Shown piece by piece: positions 49,057 through 57,432 of a DNA stretch of 57,432 nucleotides. The stretch is from an archaeon (GTDB lineage: Archaea; Asgardarchaeota; Thorarchaeia; Thorarchaeales; Thorarchaeaceae). The stretch is taken from contig JAJRZD010000050.1 in the NCBI GenBank assembly GCA_024275415.1, positions 1-57,432 of the forward strand, written 5' to 3'. Both the position numbers and the translations under genes were made by a program. How positions within the stretch are numbered: position 1 is the first letter of the stretch; each line of letters opens with the position of its first letter. The notes under the pieces were generated by a model, which searched no databases, was not told where the DNA came from, and saw only the letters and a program-made list of their open reading frames with translations.

Positions 49057-50025
49057 GTGAAACTGCTACATGAAGGAAAAGCAAAGCGAGTGTACATTGA
49101 TGACTCGTCACCTGATAATGTCGTAATCGAGTTTATTGACAATGTGACTGCCGGTGACGGTGCGAAACACGATGTTCTGGAAGGGAAAGGGAAACTTGCG
49201 TGTGACCTCACAGCATTCTTCCTCAAGTCCCTCCAGAAGAAGGGAATCGAGACCCATCTTGTGAAAGTACTGGATGACACGAGGATGCGGTGTAAAAAGG
49301 TAGAAATCCTTCCAGTTGAAGTGGTGTGCAGGAACATCGCAGCAGGCTCGTTCTGTAGGAGATACGGCATCGAGAAAGGGACAGTACTTGCAGAGCCCTT
49401 GGTCGAGTTCTTCTTGAAAGATGACAGCCTACATGACCCTCTTATCACATCCGATGCTGCTGTCAACCTTGGACTAGTGACACATTCTGAGATCCAATTC
49501 TTGAGAGCGCTAACACTCTCCGTGAACCACTACCTCTCAGAGCTGTTCAAACAGGTCAATCTTGTTCTGGTGGACTTCAAACTCGAGTTCGGTAAAACGA
49601 CTGAAGGTGTGATACTGCTTGCTGACGAGATTTCCGGAGATACTATCCGAGTCTGGGATGAGAAAGGCGAGTCGTTTGACAAGGATCTCTATCGGGATGA
49701 TGAAGGTGACATCAGAGTCGCGTACTCACATCTGATCGAGTTGCAACAACAGATGGACATCGATGCAGTGCCTGTGCGAGAAGAGGTCATCCATGTGATA
49801 GTCCAGCCCAAGGACGGTATCAAGAACCCTCCAGGCGAAGTAACAAGGAAAGCATTGTCGCGACTGGGATTTACAAACCTGCGAGACGTACGGGTCGGCA
49901 AAGTGTTCGAGATTCATCTATCCAAGCCAATCACATCAGCGGTACTTGACCAGCTGACACTCATGAACATGAAACTGCTCTCGAACCCTGTCGCTGAGAA
50001 ACACCATGTGAGGCTAGATTTGTGA
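49057..50025 (+). CDS. purC-purS: SAICAR synthetase fused to PurS
   Basis: The 322-residue protein joins two purine proteins. Residues 1-235 are PurC (LLHEGKAKRVY, VEVVCRNIAAGSFCRRYGIE, VDFKLEFGKT, LADEISGDTIRVWD, KDLYRDDEGD), which condenses CAIR with aspartate. Residues 240-322 match PurS (HVIVQPKDGIKNPPGEVTRKAL, RVGKVFEIHLS, LLSNPVAEKHHVRL), the small subunit that bridges PurQ and PurL in FGAM synthetase. GTG 49057 is the start by homology. The purQ GTG overlaps its stop, which places PurS right before its partners PurQ and PurL. The fusion should give equal amounts of PurC and PurS; I do not know it as a common arrangement. Confidence 0.92.
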   Translation: MKLLHEGKAKRVYIDDSSPDNVVIEFIDNVTAGDGAKHDVLEGKGKLACDLTAFFLKSLQKKGIETHLVKVLDDTRMRCKKVEILPVEVVCRNIAAGSFCRRYGIEKGTVLAEPLVEFFLKDDSLHDPLITSDAAVNLGLVTHSEIQFLRALTLSVNHYLSELFKQVNLVLVDFKLEFGKTTEGVILLADEISGDTIRVWDEKGESFDKDLYRDDEGDIRVAYSHLIELQQQMDIDAVPVREEVIHVIVQPKDGIKNPPGEVTRKALSRLGFTNLRDVRVGKVFEIHLSKPITSAVLDQLTLMNMKLLSNPVAEKHHVRLDL

Positions 50026-50720
50026 CCACTGCTGTAATCAGATTCCCTGGAACCAATAATGAATACGATGTCATCAGCGTGTTGAAGGCAATTCCAGACG
50101 GAGACCCATATCTGGTGAAAAGTCGGGATGGTGCTAAGGCGTTGAAGGATGCGGACTCGATTGTCATACCGGGCGGATTCTCCTATGGTGACTATCTGAG
50201 AGCAGGGGCCGTGGCATCAGTCGGAGATATCATGGACGGCATTCGGGAACTGGCATCAGGGGGAAAACCTGTCCTGGGCATATGCAATGGTTTCCAGATC
50301 CTGACGGAGGCTGGGCTGTTGCCAGGTGTATTGCTGGCGAACGAGTCTGCTCACTTCATATGTAGATGGGTGTATCTCAAGGTCAGCAGTGGGACGACCA
50401 CATTCACAAAGGGTCTTGAAGATGCGGTGCTCAGGATACCTATCGCTCATGCAGAAGGGAACTACTATTGCAGTGCAGAAGAACTTGATGTTCTGAAGTC
50501 AAACGGACGGGTAGTGTTCAGGTACTGCGACTCTGAGGGAGAAGCGTCCATTGGTGCGAATCCCAATGGCTCAATAGAGAACATCGCGGGCATCGTGAAC
50601 GAGAAAGGAAATGTCCTCGGGATGATGCCACATCCCGAACGTGCGTCCCGTTCGATACTGGGCTCGACCGACGGACTGATGATACTTGAGAACTTTGTCC
50701 GTGCGTCAAAGGAGAGATGA
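50022..50720 (+). CDS. purQ: FGAM synthetase glutaminase subunit
   Basis: The 232-residue protein is the class I glutamine amidotransferase subunit of the three-part FGAM synthetase. It begins AVIRFPGTNNEYDV, has IPGGFSYGDYLRAGA (oxyanion region), the nucleophile Cys in VLGICNGFQIL near residue 87, and HAEGNYY and MMPHPER, which carry the catalytic His and Glu. GTG 50022 overlaps the purC-purS stop (GTGA). Four bases separate it from purL. Confidence 0.96.
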   Translation: MTTAVIRFPGTNNEYDVISVLKAIPDGDPYLVKSRDGAKALKDADSIVIPGGFSYGDYLRAGAVASVGDIMDGIRELASGGKPVLGICNGFQILTEAGLLPGVLLANESAHFICRWVYLKVSSGTTTFTKGLEDAVLRIPIAHAEGNYYCSAEELDVLKSNGRVVFRYCDSEGEASIGANPNGSIENIAGIVNEKGNVLGMMPHPERASRSILGSTDGLMILENFVRASKER

Positions 50721-50723
50721 AAT

Positions 50724-52892
50724 ATGCTGACAAACGAGGAACTGACCTACGCCAAGACACACCTAGGACGTGACCTGACTCAGACAGAGCTCAACATGCT
50801 TGACGTACTCTGGTCCGAGCATTGCAGTTACAAGAGCAGTAAACGGTGGTTCCACCTGTTCAAGACTGAAAGCAAGAACGTCTATCTGGGAATCGGTGAG
50901 GGTGCAGGACTAGTGGACATCGGCAACGGTTATCTTGTCGGCGTGGCAATGGAGTCTCATAATCATCCAAGCCAGATTGACCCGTATAATGGTGCTGCAA
51001 CGGGAGTAGGGGGCATCATTCGTGACGTCATCTCACAGGGATGTAAGGCCGTGGGATTAATGAACTGTCTTAGGTTCGGGAGTCCTGCAAAGCCAAAGAA
51101 CGCATATCTGTTGGAGCAGGTGGTCAGGGGAATCTCAGACTATGGGAACAGCGTGGGGATTCCGACGATCGGTGGCGAGATTGAGTTTGACGACTCGTAT
51201 GAGGAGAATTGCTTGGTCAATGTTGTTTGTATAGGTGTGATAAAACCAGAATATGTCGTCCGGAGCAGTGCTAGCACGCCTGGGCACCATCTAGTAATGT
51301 TCGGGTCAACCACTGGGAGAGACGGCATCGCCGGTGTGAGCTTCGCCTCGGAATCTTTCTCTGACGAGGAAGAAGAGAACAGGTCTGCGGTTCAGATAGG
51401 TGACCCGCTTGCAAAAAAAGTAGTCATTGACGCGCTTACAGATCTAGTACATGAAAAGCTCCTCGATGGCCTTCAGGACTTTGGAGGAGGCGGCGCCACA
51501 TCAGCAGCAGGGGAACTCGCCAAGAAGGGCGGGACTGGCGTGGAGGTTCATGTGGATCAATTCCCCTTACGTGAGCCAGACATGCGGGCACACGAGATAA
51601 TCATCTCCGAGTCCCAAGAGCGAATGCTTGCCGTAGTCGCTCCTGAGAATCTCGAAAGAGTGATCGAGATACTAGAGAAGAACGAAACCCCCTACGGGGT
51701 CATAGGAAAGGTGACATCTGATGGGCACTATACCGTCCTCGAGAAAGGCGAGGTCAAAGCTAGGCTCCCGATAGACTTGCTGGTCGATGGTTTCCCTGAG
51801 CCCGAGCGTGATGTCGGTCCTCTACCCACGCGTAGTCCGGGGATGGCATGGTTCAAGGAACCAGATGACTATGTCAAAGTCATCCTTGACCTTCTTGGCT
51901 CGTTGAATATCTGCGATAGGTCGTGGGTGTATCAGCAGTACGACCAGCATGTGCAGACCAAGACTGTCGTAGACATAGGTGAGAATGCTGGTGTGCTGGA
52001 GTTTCCCATGGGCAAACTACTTGCATTCAAAAGCGACTGCAACTCCGGTTATTGTCTACTTGACCCGTTTCACGGAACCGCGAATTCAGCAGCAGAGGCA
52101 CTCAGGAACATCGTGGCGATTGGAGCGCACCCGATTTTTATTGCTGACTGTCTCAACTTTGGGAACCCCGAGAGACCCGAGTCTTACGCTCAGTTCGTGG
52201 ACGCAATTCGAGGTCTCGGACAGTTCTCACATGATTTTGACATTCCTGTCATCGGAGGAAATGTTTCGCTCTACAATGAGGCCCTTGTCGATGGAGTGGT
52301 TCGACGAATTAACCCTACTCCACAGATCATGCTTGCTGGCATGATCAAGAACGATGGGATGCCTGTTAGGCGAAACCTCATCACACCGTGGGCGAACCTT
52401 TCCTTGACTGGTGAAACACACCCAGAACTGAATGGTACCGAGTTCCAACGTGTGGTATTGGGTGATATCAAAGGACTCCCTCCACGGTATCGCCCCCAAG
52501 AGGAATTAAAGGCAATGAAAGCCATGTTGCAGGCTCATTCCCAAGGGTTAATCCGGTCATGCAATAATGTGGGCAGGGGTGGAATTGCCATCAGCCTCAT
52601 GAAGATGGTGCTGAATAGCCCATATGGATTCAAGCTTGATCTTGAAGAGGCTCCTGGCAGTGCGAGAAGCTTCGCTGAGAGGCTATTTTCCGAGAGCGGT
52701 GCCCGTTATATCGCAGAGGTTTCTGAAACCAGCCAACCCGAGTTCATGTCCATCATGGAAGAGGCTGGCGTACGCGTGTGTGAGGTCGGTCTTGTTGTGC
52801 AGGATCACCTCGCGGATTTCGGGAGGTTCCAAGTCCCGTTGGATGAGGCTGAGGAATGGTTCAGGAGTGGCCTTCGTAAACATATGGAGTGA
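50724..52892 (+). CDS. purL: FGAM synthetase large subunit (small-type PurL)
   Basis: This 722-residue protein uses ATP and ammonia to turn FGAR into FGAM. It is the short archaeal/Gram-positive type that needs PurQ and PurS, both encoded just upstream. Signatures are LWSEHCSYKSSKRW, ESHNHPSQIDPYNGAATGVGG and RDVISQG in the first half, and FGGGGATSAAGELA and the repeated AIRS-type second half (KSDCNSGYCLLDPFHGTANS, IGGNVSLYNE). ATG 50724 is 6 bases after GAGATG-type purines. The stop is 3 bases before the purE-purM ATG. Confidence 0.97.
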   Translation: MLTNEELTYAKTHLGRDLTQTELNMLDVLWSEHCSYKSSKRWFHLFKTESKNVYLGIGEGAGLVDIGNGYLVGVAMESHNHPSQIDPYNGAATGVGGIIRDVISQGCKAVGLMNCLRFGSPAKPKNAYLLEQVVRGISDYGNSVGIPTIGGEIEFDDSYEENCLVNVVCIGVIKPEYVVRSSASTPGHHLVMFGSTTGRDGIAGVSFASESFSDEEEENRSAVQIGDPLAKKVVIDALTDLVHEKLLDGLQDFGGGGATSAAGELAKKGGTGVEVHVDQFPLREPDMRAHEIIISESQERMLAVVAPENLERVIEILEKNETPYGVIGKVTSDGHYTVLEKGEVKARLPIDLLVDGFPEPERDVGPLPTRSPGMAWFKEPDDYVKVILDLLGSLNICDRSWVYQQYDQHVQTKTVVDIGENAGVLEFPMGKLLAFKSDCNSGYCLLDPFHGTANSAAEALRNIVAIGAHPIFIADCLNFGNPERPESYAQFVDAIRGLGQFSHDFDIPVIGGNVSLYNEALVDGVVRRINPTPQIMLAGMIKNDGMPVRRNLITPWANLSLTGETHPELNGTEFQRVVLGDIKGLPPRYRPQEELKAMKAMLQAHSQGLIRSCNNVGRGGIAISLMKMVLNSPYGFKLDLEEAPGSARSFAERLFSESGARYIAEVSETSQPEFMSIMEEAGVRVCEVGLVVQDHLADFGRFQVPLDEAEEWFRSGLRKHME

Positions 52893-52895
52893 GAT

Positions 52896-54335
52896 ATGAT
52901 GCCAGAAGTCTTGGTGATTGCAGGGAGCAAGAGTGACGAACGGATTGTGAACAAGACTACCGACACGCTGAATGGGCTTGGGGTTTCTTATACTGTGGAA
53001 ATCGCATCCGCCCACAGGGAACCTGACCGCGTCCGTCAAATCGTGGAAACGACCGATGCAAAGGTCATCATCGCTATCGCAGGTCTAGCTGCTGCTCTTC
53101 CGGGTGTGGTCGCATCTCATACGAAGAAGCCCGTGATAGGAGTCCCAGTATCTGCGGCATTGAGTGGACTGGACGCATTGCTTTCCATCGTCCAGATGCC
53201 AAAAGGAGTCCCTGTTGCCACTGTGGGAATAGACAATGGACAGAATGCAGCACACCTTGCAGCAAGGATTTTGTATGCTAGCACGGGACTACCCACACCC
53301 CCGCCCTCGACCTATGCAGATGCTGGTGTCGATGAAACACTTGTTAGCAAGGGCCTTGACATCATTGGGAAGTATGTGAAGGAATCGTTCAGCCTTGGAA
53401 GTGTAACACAGGATTATGGCCACTATGCCAACATGGTGAAGGTCTCTGACGAGCTATGCATCGGTCTTTCTACGGATGGGGTTGGTAGCAAAATCCTCGT
53501 GGCTGGGATGGCAAATCGGTACGATACGATTGGTATCGACTGTGTTGCAATGAATGTGAATGACTTGATATGTGTAGGTGCCACTCCCGTGGGTTTCGTC
53601 GATTACCTTGCATCTGAGAAACCACTGCCTAAGGATGTCCTAGAGGAGATTGGACAGGGCTTGCTTCAGGGATGTAAGGAATCATCTATTCCCATGCTAG
53701 GAGGTGAAACAGCCATCCTTCCTGATATGATAAAGGGAGCAGAGGGAATAGGGCTTGACCTTGCAGGGACTGCAGTCGGAATCTGTCATCCTGACAAAGT
53801 CATTGATGGGAGCAGGATTAAACCAGGGGACTCCATCATCGGGGTCGTGTCGAATGGGCTCCACTCGAACGGGTTCACGCTGGCACGAAAGGTCGTCTTC
53901 TCTCGATACAAGGTTTCTGACATGTTGGACTGGGGACGCACGGTTTCAGAGGAGCTGCTACGTCCAACGAGGATATACGTGCCCCATTTCAGGGCGATGA
54001 TTGATGCAGGAATCAATGTACATGGGATTGCTCATATCACGGGATCCGGTTTCAGGAAAGTACTCAGACTCGGTGCCTTCAGCTTCGATATCATGAACCT
54101 GCCAGAGATACCACCCATTTTCAGGCTATTACGCGATGTCGGAAACATCGAGTGGCATGAGATGTTTACCACCTTTAATATGGGTGTAGGTCTCATAATC
54201 ATTGTACCTCAAGCAGAGAAAGAGAATGTCCTGACCGCAGTCGGTGAATTTGACGAGGTCTTTGAACTGGGCAATGTCAGTATGTCCGACACACCAAAGG
54301 TTGAGGTGCCGGAATATAAGGTGACAATTACATGA
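52896..54335 (+). CDS. purE-purM: PurE-PurM fusion (AIR carboxylase/mutase + AIR synthetase)
   Basis: The 479-residue protein joins two pathway enzymes. Residues 1-135 are PurE ([54 protein letters not shown]-like [16 protein letters not shown]). Residues 145-479 are PurM ([106 protein letters not shown]). PurM closes the imidazole ring to make AIR and PurE carboxylates it, so the fusion joins consecutive steps. No purK is in the operon, so PurE may use CO2 directly (class II-like); this is inferred. ATG 52896 or 52899. The end overlaps purD by 4 bases. Confidence 0.95.
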   Translation: MMPEVLVIAGSKSDERIVNKTTDTLNGLGVSYTVEIASAHREPDRVRQIVETTDAKVIIAIAGLAAALPGVVASHTKKPVIGVPVSAALSGLDALLSIVQMPKGVPVATVGIDNGQNAAHLAARILYASTGLPTPPPSTYADAGVDETLVSKGLDIIGKYVKESFSLGSVTQDYGHYANMVKVSDELCIGLSTDGVGSKILVAGMANRYDTIGIDCVAMNVNDLICVGATPVGFVDYLASEKPLPKDVLEEIGQGLLQGCKESSIPMLGGETAILPDMIKGAEGIGLDLAGTAVGICHPDKVIDGSRIKPGDSIIGVVSNGLHSNGFTLARKVVFSRYKVSDMLDWGRTVSEELLRPTRIYVPHFRAMIDAGINVHGIAHITGSGFRKVLRLGAFSFDIMNLPEIPPIFRLLRDVGNIEWHEMFTTFNMGVGLIIIVPQAEKENVLTAVGEFDEVFELGNVSMSDTPKVEVPEYKVTIT

Positions 54336-55588
54336 CACGTGTCTTACTAGTTGGTAATGGGGCAAGGGAACACGCTATCGCTGTTGCGCTTGCGCGTGCT
54401 GAAGTGGAGATAGTCGCTCACATGGACAAAAGAAATCCTGGCATTGCATCTCTTGCTAAAGAGGTCAATATCAACACCCTGATGGATCCGCGAAAGCTGC
54501 CTGACCTTGTAGGCATCGATTATGCGGTCATTGGCCCAGAGGGGCCGCTTTCCGTGGGCGTTGTGGACTATCTTACAAGTAATGGAGTGGAATGCATTGG
54601 TCCTCATCAGAACACGGCGCGGATCGAAACCAGCAAGGTACTTGCTCGCCGAGTCTTGGAAAAGGTCGCCAAGGATGCCAATCCACGGTTTGAGATTGTC
54701 AGGAGCATAGACAAGCTCCGGAACTTCGAGAAGAAGATAGGTATCGAGAACATGGTCGTGAAGCCAGATGGATTGACAGGCGGCAAGGGTGTAAAACTGT
54801 TCGGCGACCATTTTCATGACAGGGAATCACTTGTGAAATATGCTTCCTCTCTCATCATCGACCACGGGATAGTACTCCTTGAGGAGCGGATGAAGGGAAC
54901 CGAATTCACTGTCCAGGCATTCTGTGATGGAAAGGCTCTCGCACCGATGCCTCTTGTGAGAGACTACAAACGTGCATATGACGATGACAAAGGTCCGAAC
55001 ACAGGTTCTATGGGTTCATACTCGCGAGCTGACCATGGACTACAGTACGTAAGCGATAGCGACCTGTCAAATGCCCTCGACATCATGCAGCGTACGATCA
55101 ACGGTCTCAAGAAACAATCTGCACGAGAGTACAGAGGGATTCTCTATGGGCAATTCATCAAGACTGAAAAGGGCATCAAAGTGGTCGAGTTCAACGCCCG
55201 CTTTGGAGACCCCGAAGCTATGAATGTCCTCTCAATCCTGTCCTCTTCGCTGGATGATGTGTTTCAAAGCATGATTGATGGCAACGTTGTCAAGCCGAGC
55301 TTTGAGGATAAAGCTACAGTCTGTCTTTATATCGTACCCGAAGGCTATCCAGGATCAGACACCATAAAAGATGCGCCGATTAGCTTTGTTTCTGGGATTA
55401 AAAGCGAAACCTACTATGCGTCTGTCTACGAGAAAGACGGGATAATCTATACGACTGGGAGCAGGTCAATAGGTCTTCTGGCAAAAGGTGATTCTGTTTC
55501 TGATGCTCGTGAGGCGGTATATACTGATGCCGAGAAGGTGAATGGCAAGATCCGATACCGCAATGACATCGCAAAGGATGTACAATGA
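54332..55588 (+). CDS. purD: phosphoribosylamine-glycine ligase (GAR synthetase)
   Basis: This ATP-grasp ligase joins phosphoribosylamine to glycine, step 2 of the pathway. The 418-residue protein shows [17 protein letters not shown] at the N-terminus, [33 protein letters not shown] (ATP loop), [17 protein letters not shown], and [17 protein letters not shown] at the metal site. Length is normal. The ATG overlaps the purM stop (ATGA) and the gene ends 9 bases before guaA. Confidence 0.97.
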   Translation: MTRVLLVGNGAREHAIAVALARAEVEIVAHMDKRNPGIASLAKEVNINTLMDPRKLPDLVGIDYAVIGPEGPLSVGVVDYLTSNGVECIGPHQNTARIETSKVLARRVLEKVAKDANPRFEIVRSIDKLRNFEKKIGIENMVVKPDGLTGGKGVKLFGDHFHDRESLVKYASSLIIDHGIVLLEERMKGTEFTVQAFCDGKALAPMPLVRDYKRAYDDDKGPNTGSMGSYSRADHGLQYVSDSDLSNALDIMQRTINGLKKQSAREYRGILYGQFIKTEKGIKVVEFNARFGDPEAMNVLSILSSSLDDVFQSMIDGNVVKPSFEDKATVCLYIVPEGYPGSDTIKDAPISFVSGIKSETYYASVYEKDGIIYTTGSRSIGLLAKGDSVSDAREAVYTDAEKVNGKIRYRNDIAKDVQ

Positions 55589-55597
55589 AGGAGATGT

Positions 55598-57154
55598 ATG
55601 GTGAACGAGAAAGTCGTTGTGGTTGACTATGGCGGACAGTACACGCACCTGATTGCCCGCCGTTGCAGGGAACTTGGTGTCTATGCAGAGATCACCCCGC
55701 AAGACCATGTCTTGGAATTGGACTCGTCCCCGATAAAGGGAGTCATTCTCTCGGGTGGTCCTCGAACTGCTGATGAAAGTGACCTTGGTCATCCATTCGC
55801 CACGAACCTTGAAACCTTAACAAATGCGAACATCCCCGTATTGGGTATCTGCTTTGGACATCAACTATTGGCCATCGCCTGCGGTGCCGAGCTTGCAGTC
55901 GGAGGGAACCCAGAATACGGGAGTACTCCCATCTCGATTATTTCTCGCGATTCGATCCTCAGAGGTCTTAGCGATGGTCAGCGCGTATGGATGTCGCATA
56001 GTGATCAAGTAATCAGCGTCCCTGACTCTGTTGAAATTCTAGCAACCAGCCGTGATGGTCATGTCGCAGCCTTTGTAGACAATGACAACAAACGGTATGG
56101 CGTGCAGTTCCACCCTGAAGTGTTCCATACTGCCAACGGGAATTCCGTCCTGAGATCGTTTCTCAGAAACGTTTGCGGGTTCAAAGAAGAATGGGCCCCC
56201 GAGGATGTGATTGGTGATGTCATTAAGGAGATACGTGAATTGGTCAGTGACGGCAAAGTTCTCATGGGTACAAGCGGAGGTGTTGACTCCACAGTGGCAG
56301 CAGTCCTTATCAAGGAGGCCATCGGGGACAGGCTCTATTGTGTTTTTGTTGATAATGGGTTGCTAAGAGATGGAGAAGCCGAGGAAGTACGCGAACTGTT
56401 TCTGAAGATGGATTTCAAGCATTTCGAGGTAGTTGATGCAAAGGAGGAGTTCCTGACTAACCTCGATGGGATTGAGAACCCAGAAGAGAAGCGAAGAGTG
56501 ATTGCGGACACATTCATCCGCGTCTTTGAGCGAAAGGCAAAGGAGCTTGAGAGTGAGCACGGAAGGTTCGATTTCCTCGGACAGGGAACCATATACCCTG
56601 ACCGCGTTGAGAGTGCTGCTACAGGAAAGGCAACATCAGTGATCAAAAGCCATCACAATGTGCGACTGCCCGATTGGATGAAATTGAGGCTCGTAGAGCC
56701 CCTCCGTGACCTGTACAAGGACGAGGTACGGCAGGTGGGACTGAATCTTGGAATCCCGAAGCATATGATACAACGCCAACCGTTCCCTGGGCCTTCACTG
56801 GCGATTAGAATCGGAGGACCTGTCAACGAGGAACAGTTGTCAATTCTCAGGCACGCTGACCGCATCTTGCAGGAAGAACTTCGCAAGGAGCCATTCTATC
56901 AATCAATCTGGCAATCGTTCTGCGTCCTCCTTCCTGTACGCTCAGTAGGTGTCATGGGCGATGAACGGACGTATGACCAAGCAATTGCAATCCGAATTGT
57001 GGAAAGCCAGGACGCGATGACTGCATCGGTATCGACCCCCCCGTGGGAGAAGCTCCTTGACATCGCAGCTCGGATAGCCAACGAGGTCAAGGGCATCAAT
57101 CGAGTCGTCTATGATCTGACTTCAAAACCACCGGGCACCATCGAATGGTACTGA
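55598..57154 (+). CDS. guaA: GMP synthase (glutamine-hydrolysing), single polypeptide
   Basis: GMP synthase converts XMP to GMP, the guanine branch after IMP. The 518-residue protein has both parts fused. The glutaminase domain has DYGGQYTHLIARRCRELGVY, GVILSGGPRT, the nucleophile Cys in GICFGHQLLA near residue 86, and QFHPEVFHT. The ATP pyrophosphatase P-loop MGTSGGVDSTVAAVLI begins near residue 223. The dimerisation domain has QPFPGPSLAIRI and ends GTIEWY. Many archaea encode the two halves separately, so the fused form is of note. ATG 55598 has AAGGAG 4 bases upstream. Confidence 0.97.
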   Translation: MVNEKVVVVDYGGQYTHLIARRCRELGVYAEITPQDHVLELDSSPIKGVILSGGPRTADESDLGHPFATNLETLTNANIPVLGICFGHQLLAIACGAELAVGGNPEYGSTPISIISRDSILRGLSDGQRVWMSHSDQVISVPDSVEILATSRDGHVAAFVDNDNKRYGVQFHPEVFHTANGNSVLRSFLRNVCGFKEEWAPEDVIGDVIKEIRELVSDGKVLMGTSGGVDSTVAAVLIKEAIGDRLYCVFVDNGLLRDGEAEEVRELFLKMDFKHFEVVDAKEEFLTNLDGIENPEEKRRVIADTFIRVFERKAKELESEHGRFDFLGQGTIYPDRVESAATGKATSVIKSHHNVRLPDWMKLRLVEPLRDLYKDEVRQVGLNLGIPKHMIQRQPFPGPSLAIRIGGPVNEEQLSILRHADRILQEELRKEPFYQSIWQSFCVLLPVRSVGVMGDERTYDQAIAIRIVESQDAMTASVSTPPWEKLLDIAARIANEVKGINRVVYDLTSKPPGTIEWY

Positions 57155-57176
57155 AACTGGACGTTAATTCCTCAAG

Positions 57177-57185
57177 CATAAATAG
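57177..57185 (+). promoter_or_regulatory. TATA-like box of the deacetylase gene
   Basis: CATAAATAG lies 28-36 bases before ATG 57213, so the gene is probably transcribed separately from the purine operon, with a very short leader. Confidence 0.4.
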
Positions 57186-57212
57186 GATTGTTCCTATGAG
57201 AACGAGTTTGAA

Positions 57213-57432
57213 ATGCGAGGCAAACTAGTATATCCCTATACTGACAGATTGCGCCATTACGAATTCAGAGCGGATCATCCCCTCAAGCCCTACCGACTGA
57301 TGCTGACCTATCAGCTCTCGCAAGAGCTTGGACTACTGGACAAGGTGCAATTGATTGAGCCCACCCTTGCGACACGTGATGATCTGGAGCTATTTCACTC
57401 GCCTGATTTTATTGATGCAGTCATCAAATGCG
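57213..57432 (+). CDS. AcuC/histone-deacetylase family protein (3' partial)
   Basis: The gene runs off the right edge; 73 residues are visible. MRGKLVYPYTDRLRHYEF is followed by DHPLKPYRLMLTYQLSQELGLL (one family block) and ELFHSPDFIDAVI. This matches the N-terminus of AcuC and class I/II deacetylases (HPxKPxRxxLTYxL, then the HsxxYixxl block). These zinc enzymes remove acetyl groups from lysines of proteins or from small polyamines. The zinc and active-site His/Asp residues lie beyond the window, so activity cannot be judged. ATG 57213 is the first Met of the frame and fits the family. Confidence 0.8.
   Translation, partial: MRGKLVYPYTDRLRHYEFRADHPLKPYRLMLTYQLSQELGLLDKVQLIEPTLATRDDLELFHSPDFIDAVIKC

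Noticed and set aside
1..57432. tRNA or rRNA genes
   Set aside because: No cloverleaf with a GTTCRANNC T-loop and acceptor pairing was noticed in the gaps; a tRNA scan would settle this.

Overview
The window looks like archaeal chromosome of moderate GC. The evidence is: two PurP-type (formate-dependent) FAICAR synthetase genes, a type 2 isopentenyl-diphosphate isomerase, an ADP-forming acyl-CoA synthetase subunit, TATA-like boxes 23-35 nt upstream of several starts, CRISPR repeats whose transcribed 3' end is ATTGAAAG, surface proteins ending in a Thr-rich stretch, a membrane helix and a short basic tail, and a divergent tubulin/FtsZ-superfamily protein. An Asgard-type archaeon (for example Thorarchaeota-like) would fit the mixture of giant surface proteins, WD40/TPR proteins and tubulin-like GTPase, but I cannot prove the lineage from sequence alone. 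GGAGG-type ribosome binding sites and TTG/GTG starts are common.

Layout. 1-6310 is a mixed region: the 3' part of a secreted hydrolase-like protein, a zinc-ribbon methyltransferase, a TPR gene broken by one TAG codon, a small protein with half a topoisomerase-type zinc finger, a crotonase and an ADP-ribosylglycohydrolase. 6365-8912 is a CRISPR locus with 29 repeats and 28 spacers but no cas genes. It is read right to left, with its leader on the right and a truncated TnpB-like remnant against its old (left) end. 9370-11271 holds carbamate kinase and a CPBP intramembrane protease. 11860-20035 is a plus-strand cluster for the cell surface: an anchored alpha/alpha-toroid protein, a 1387-residue fusion of the same toroid repeats to about seven membrane helices and a cytoplasmic ATP-grasp ligase, a membrane transglutaminase with an apparently intact Cys-His-Asp triad, and RidA. 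A perfect 11-bp hairpin separates this from a convergent minus-strand operon (32543 to 20115) of three huge exported proteins: a calcium-type (TSP3-like) repeat protein with a Lys-rich tail, an NHL/FG-GAP propeller protein and a papain-like/FnIII protein.

33322-41453 is a possible cytoskeletal module: a TPR protein, a WD40/coiled-coil protein with a basic tail and, divergent from it, an operon of an 895-residue helical protein, a tubulin/FtsZ-like GTPase and a 354-residue helical protein. Next come an ADP-forming acyl-CoA synthetase alpha subunit, IPP isomerase and a small four-helix membrane protein.

44937-57154 is an almost complete purine operon: purN, purF, purP, a second purP-like gene, a purC-purS fusion, purQ, purL, a purE-purM fusion, purD and guaA, mostly overlapping or a few bases apart. 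purB, purK and purH are not in the window. The window ends inside an AcuC/histone-deacetylase-like gene with its own promoter.

The two strongest candidates for undescribed systems are (i) the toroid-7TM-ATP-grasp plus transglutaminase surface cluster and (ii) the tubulin-like GTPase with two dedicated helical partners.
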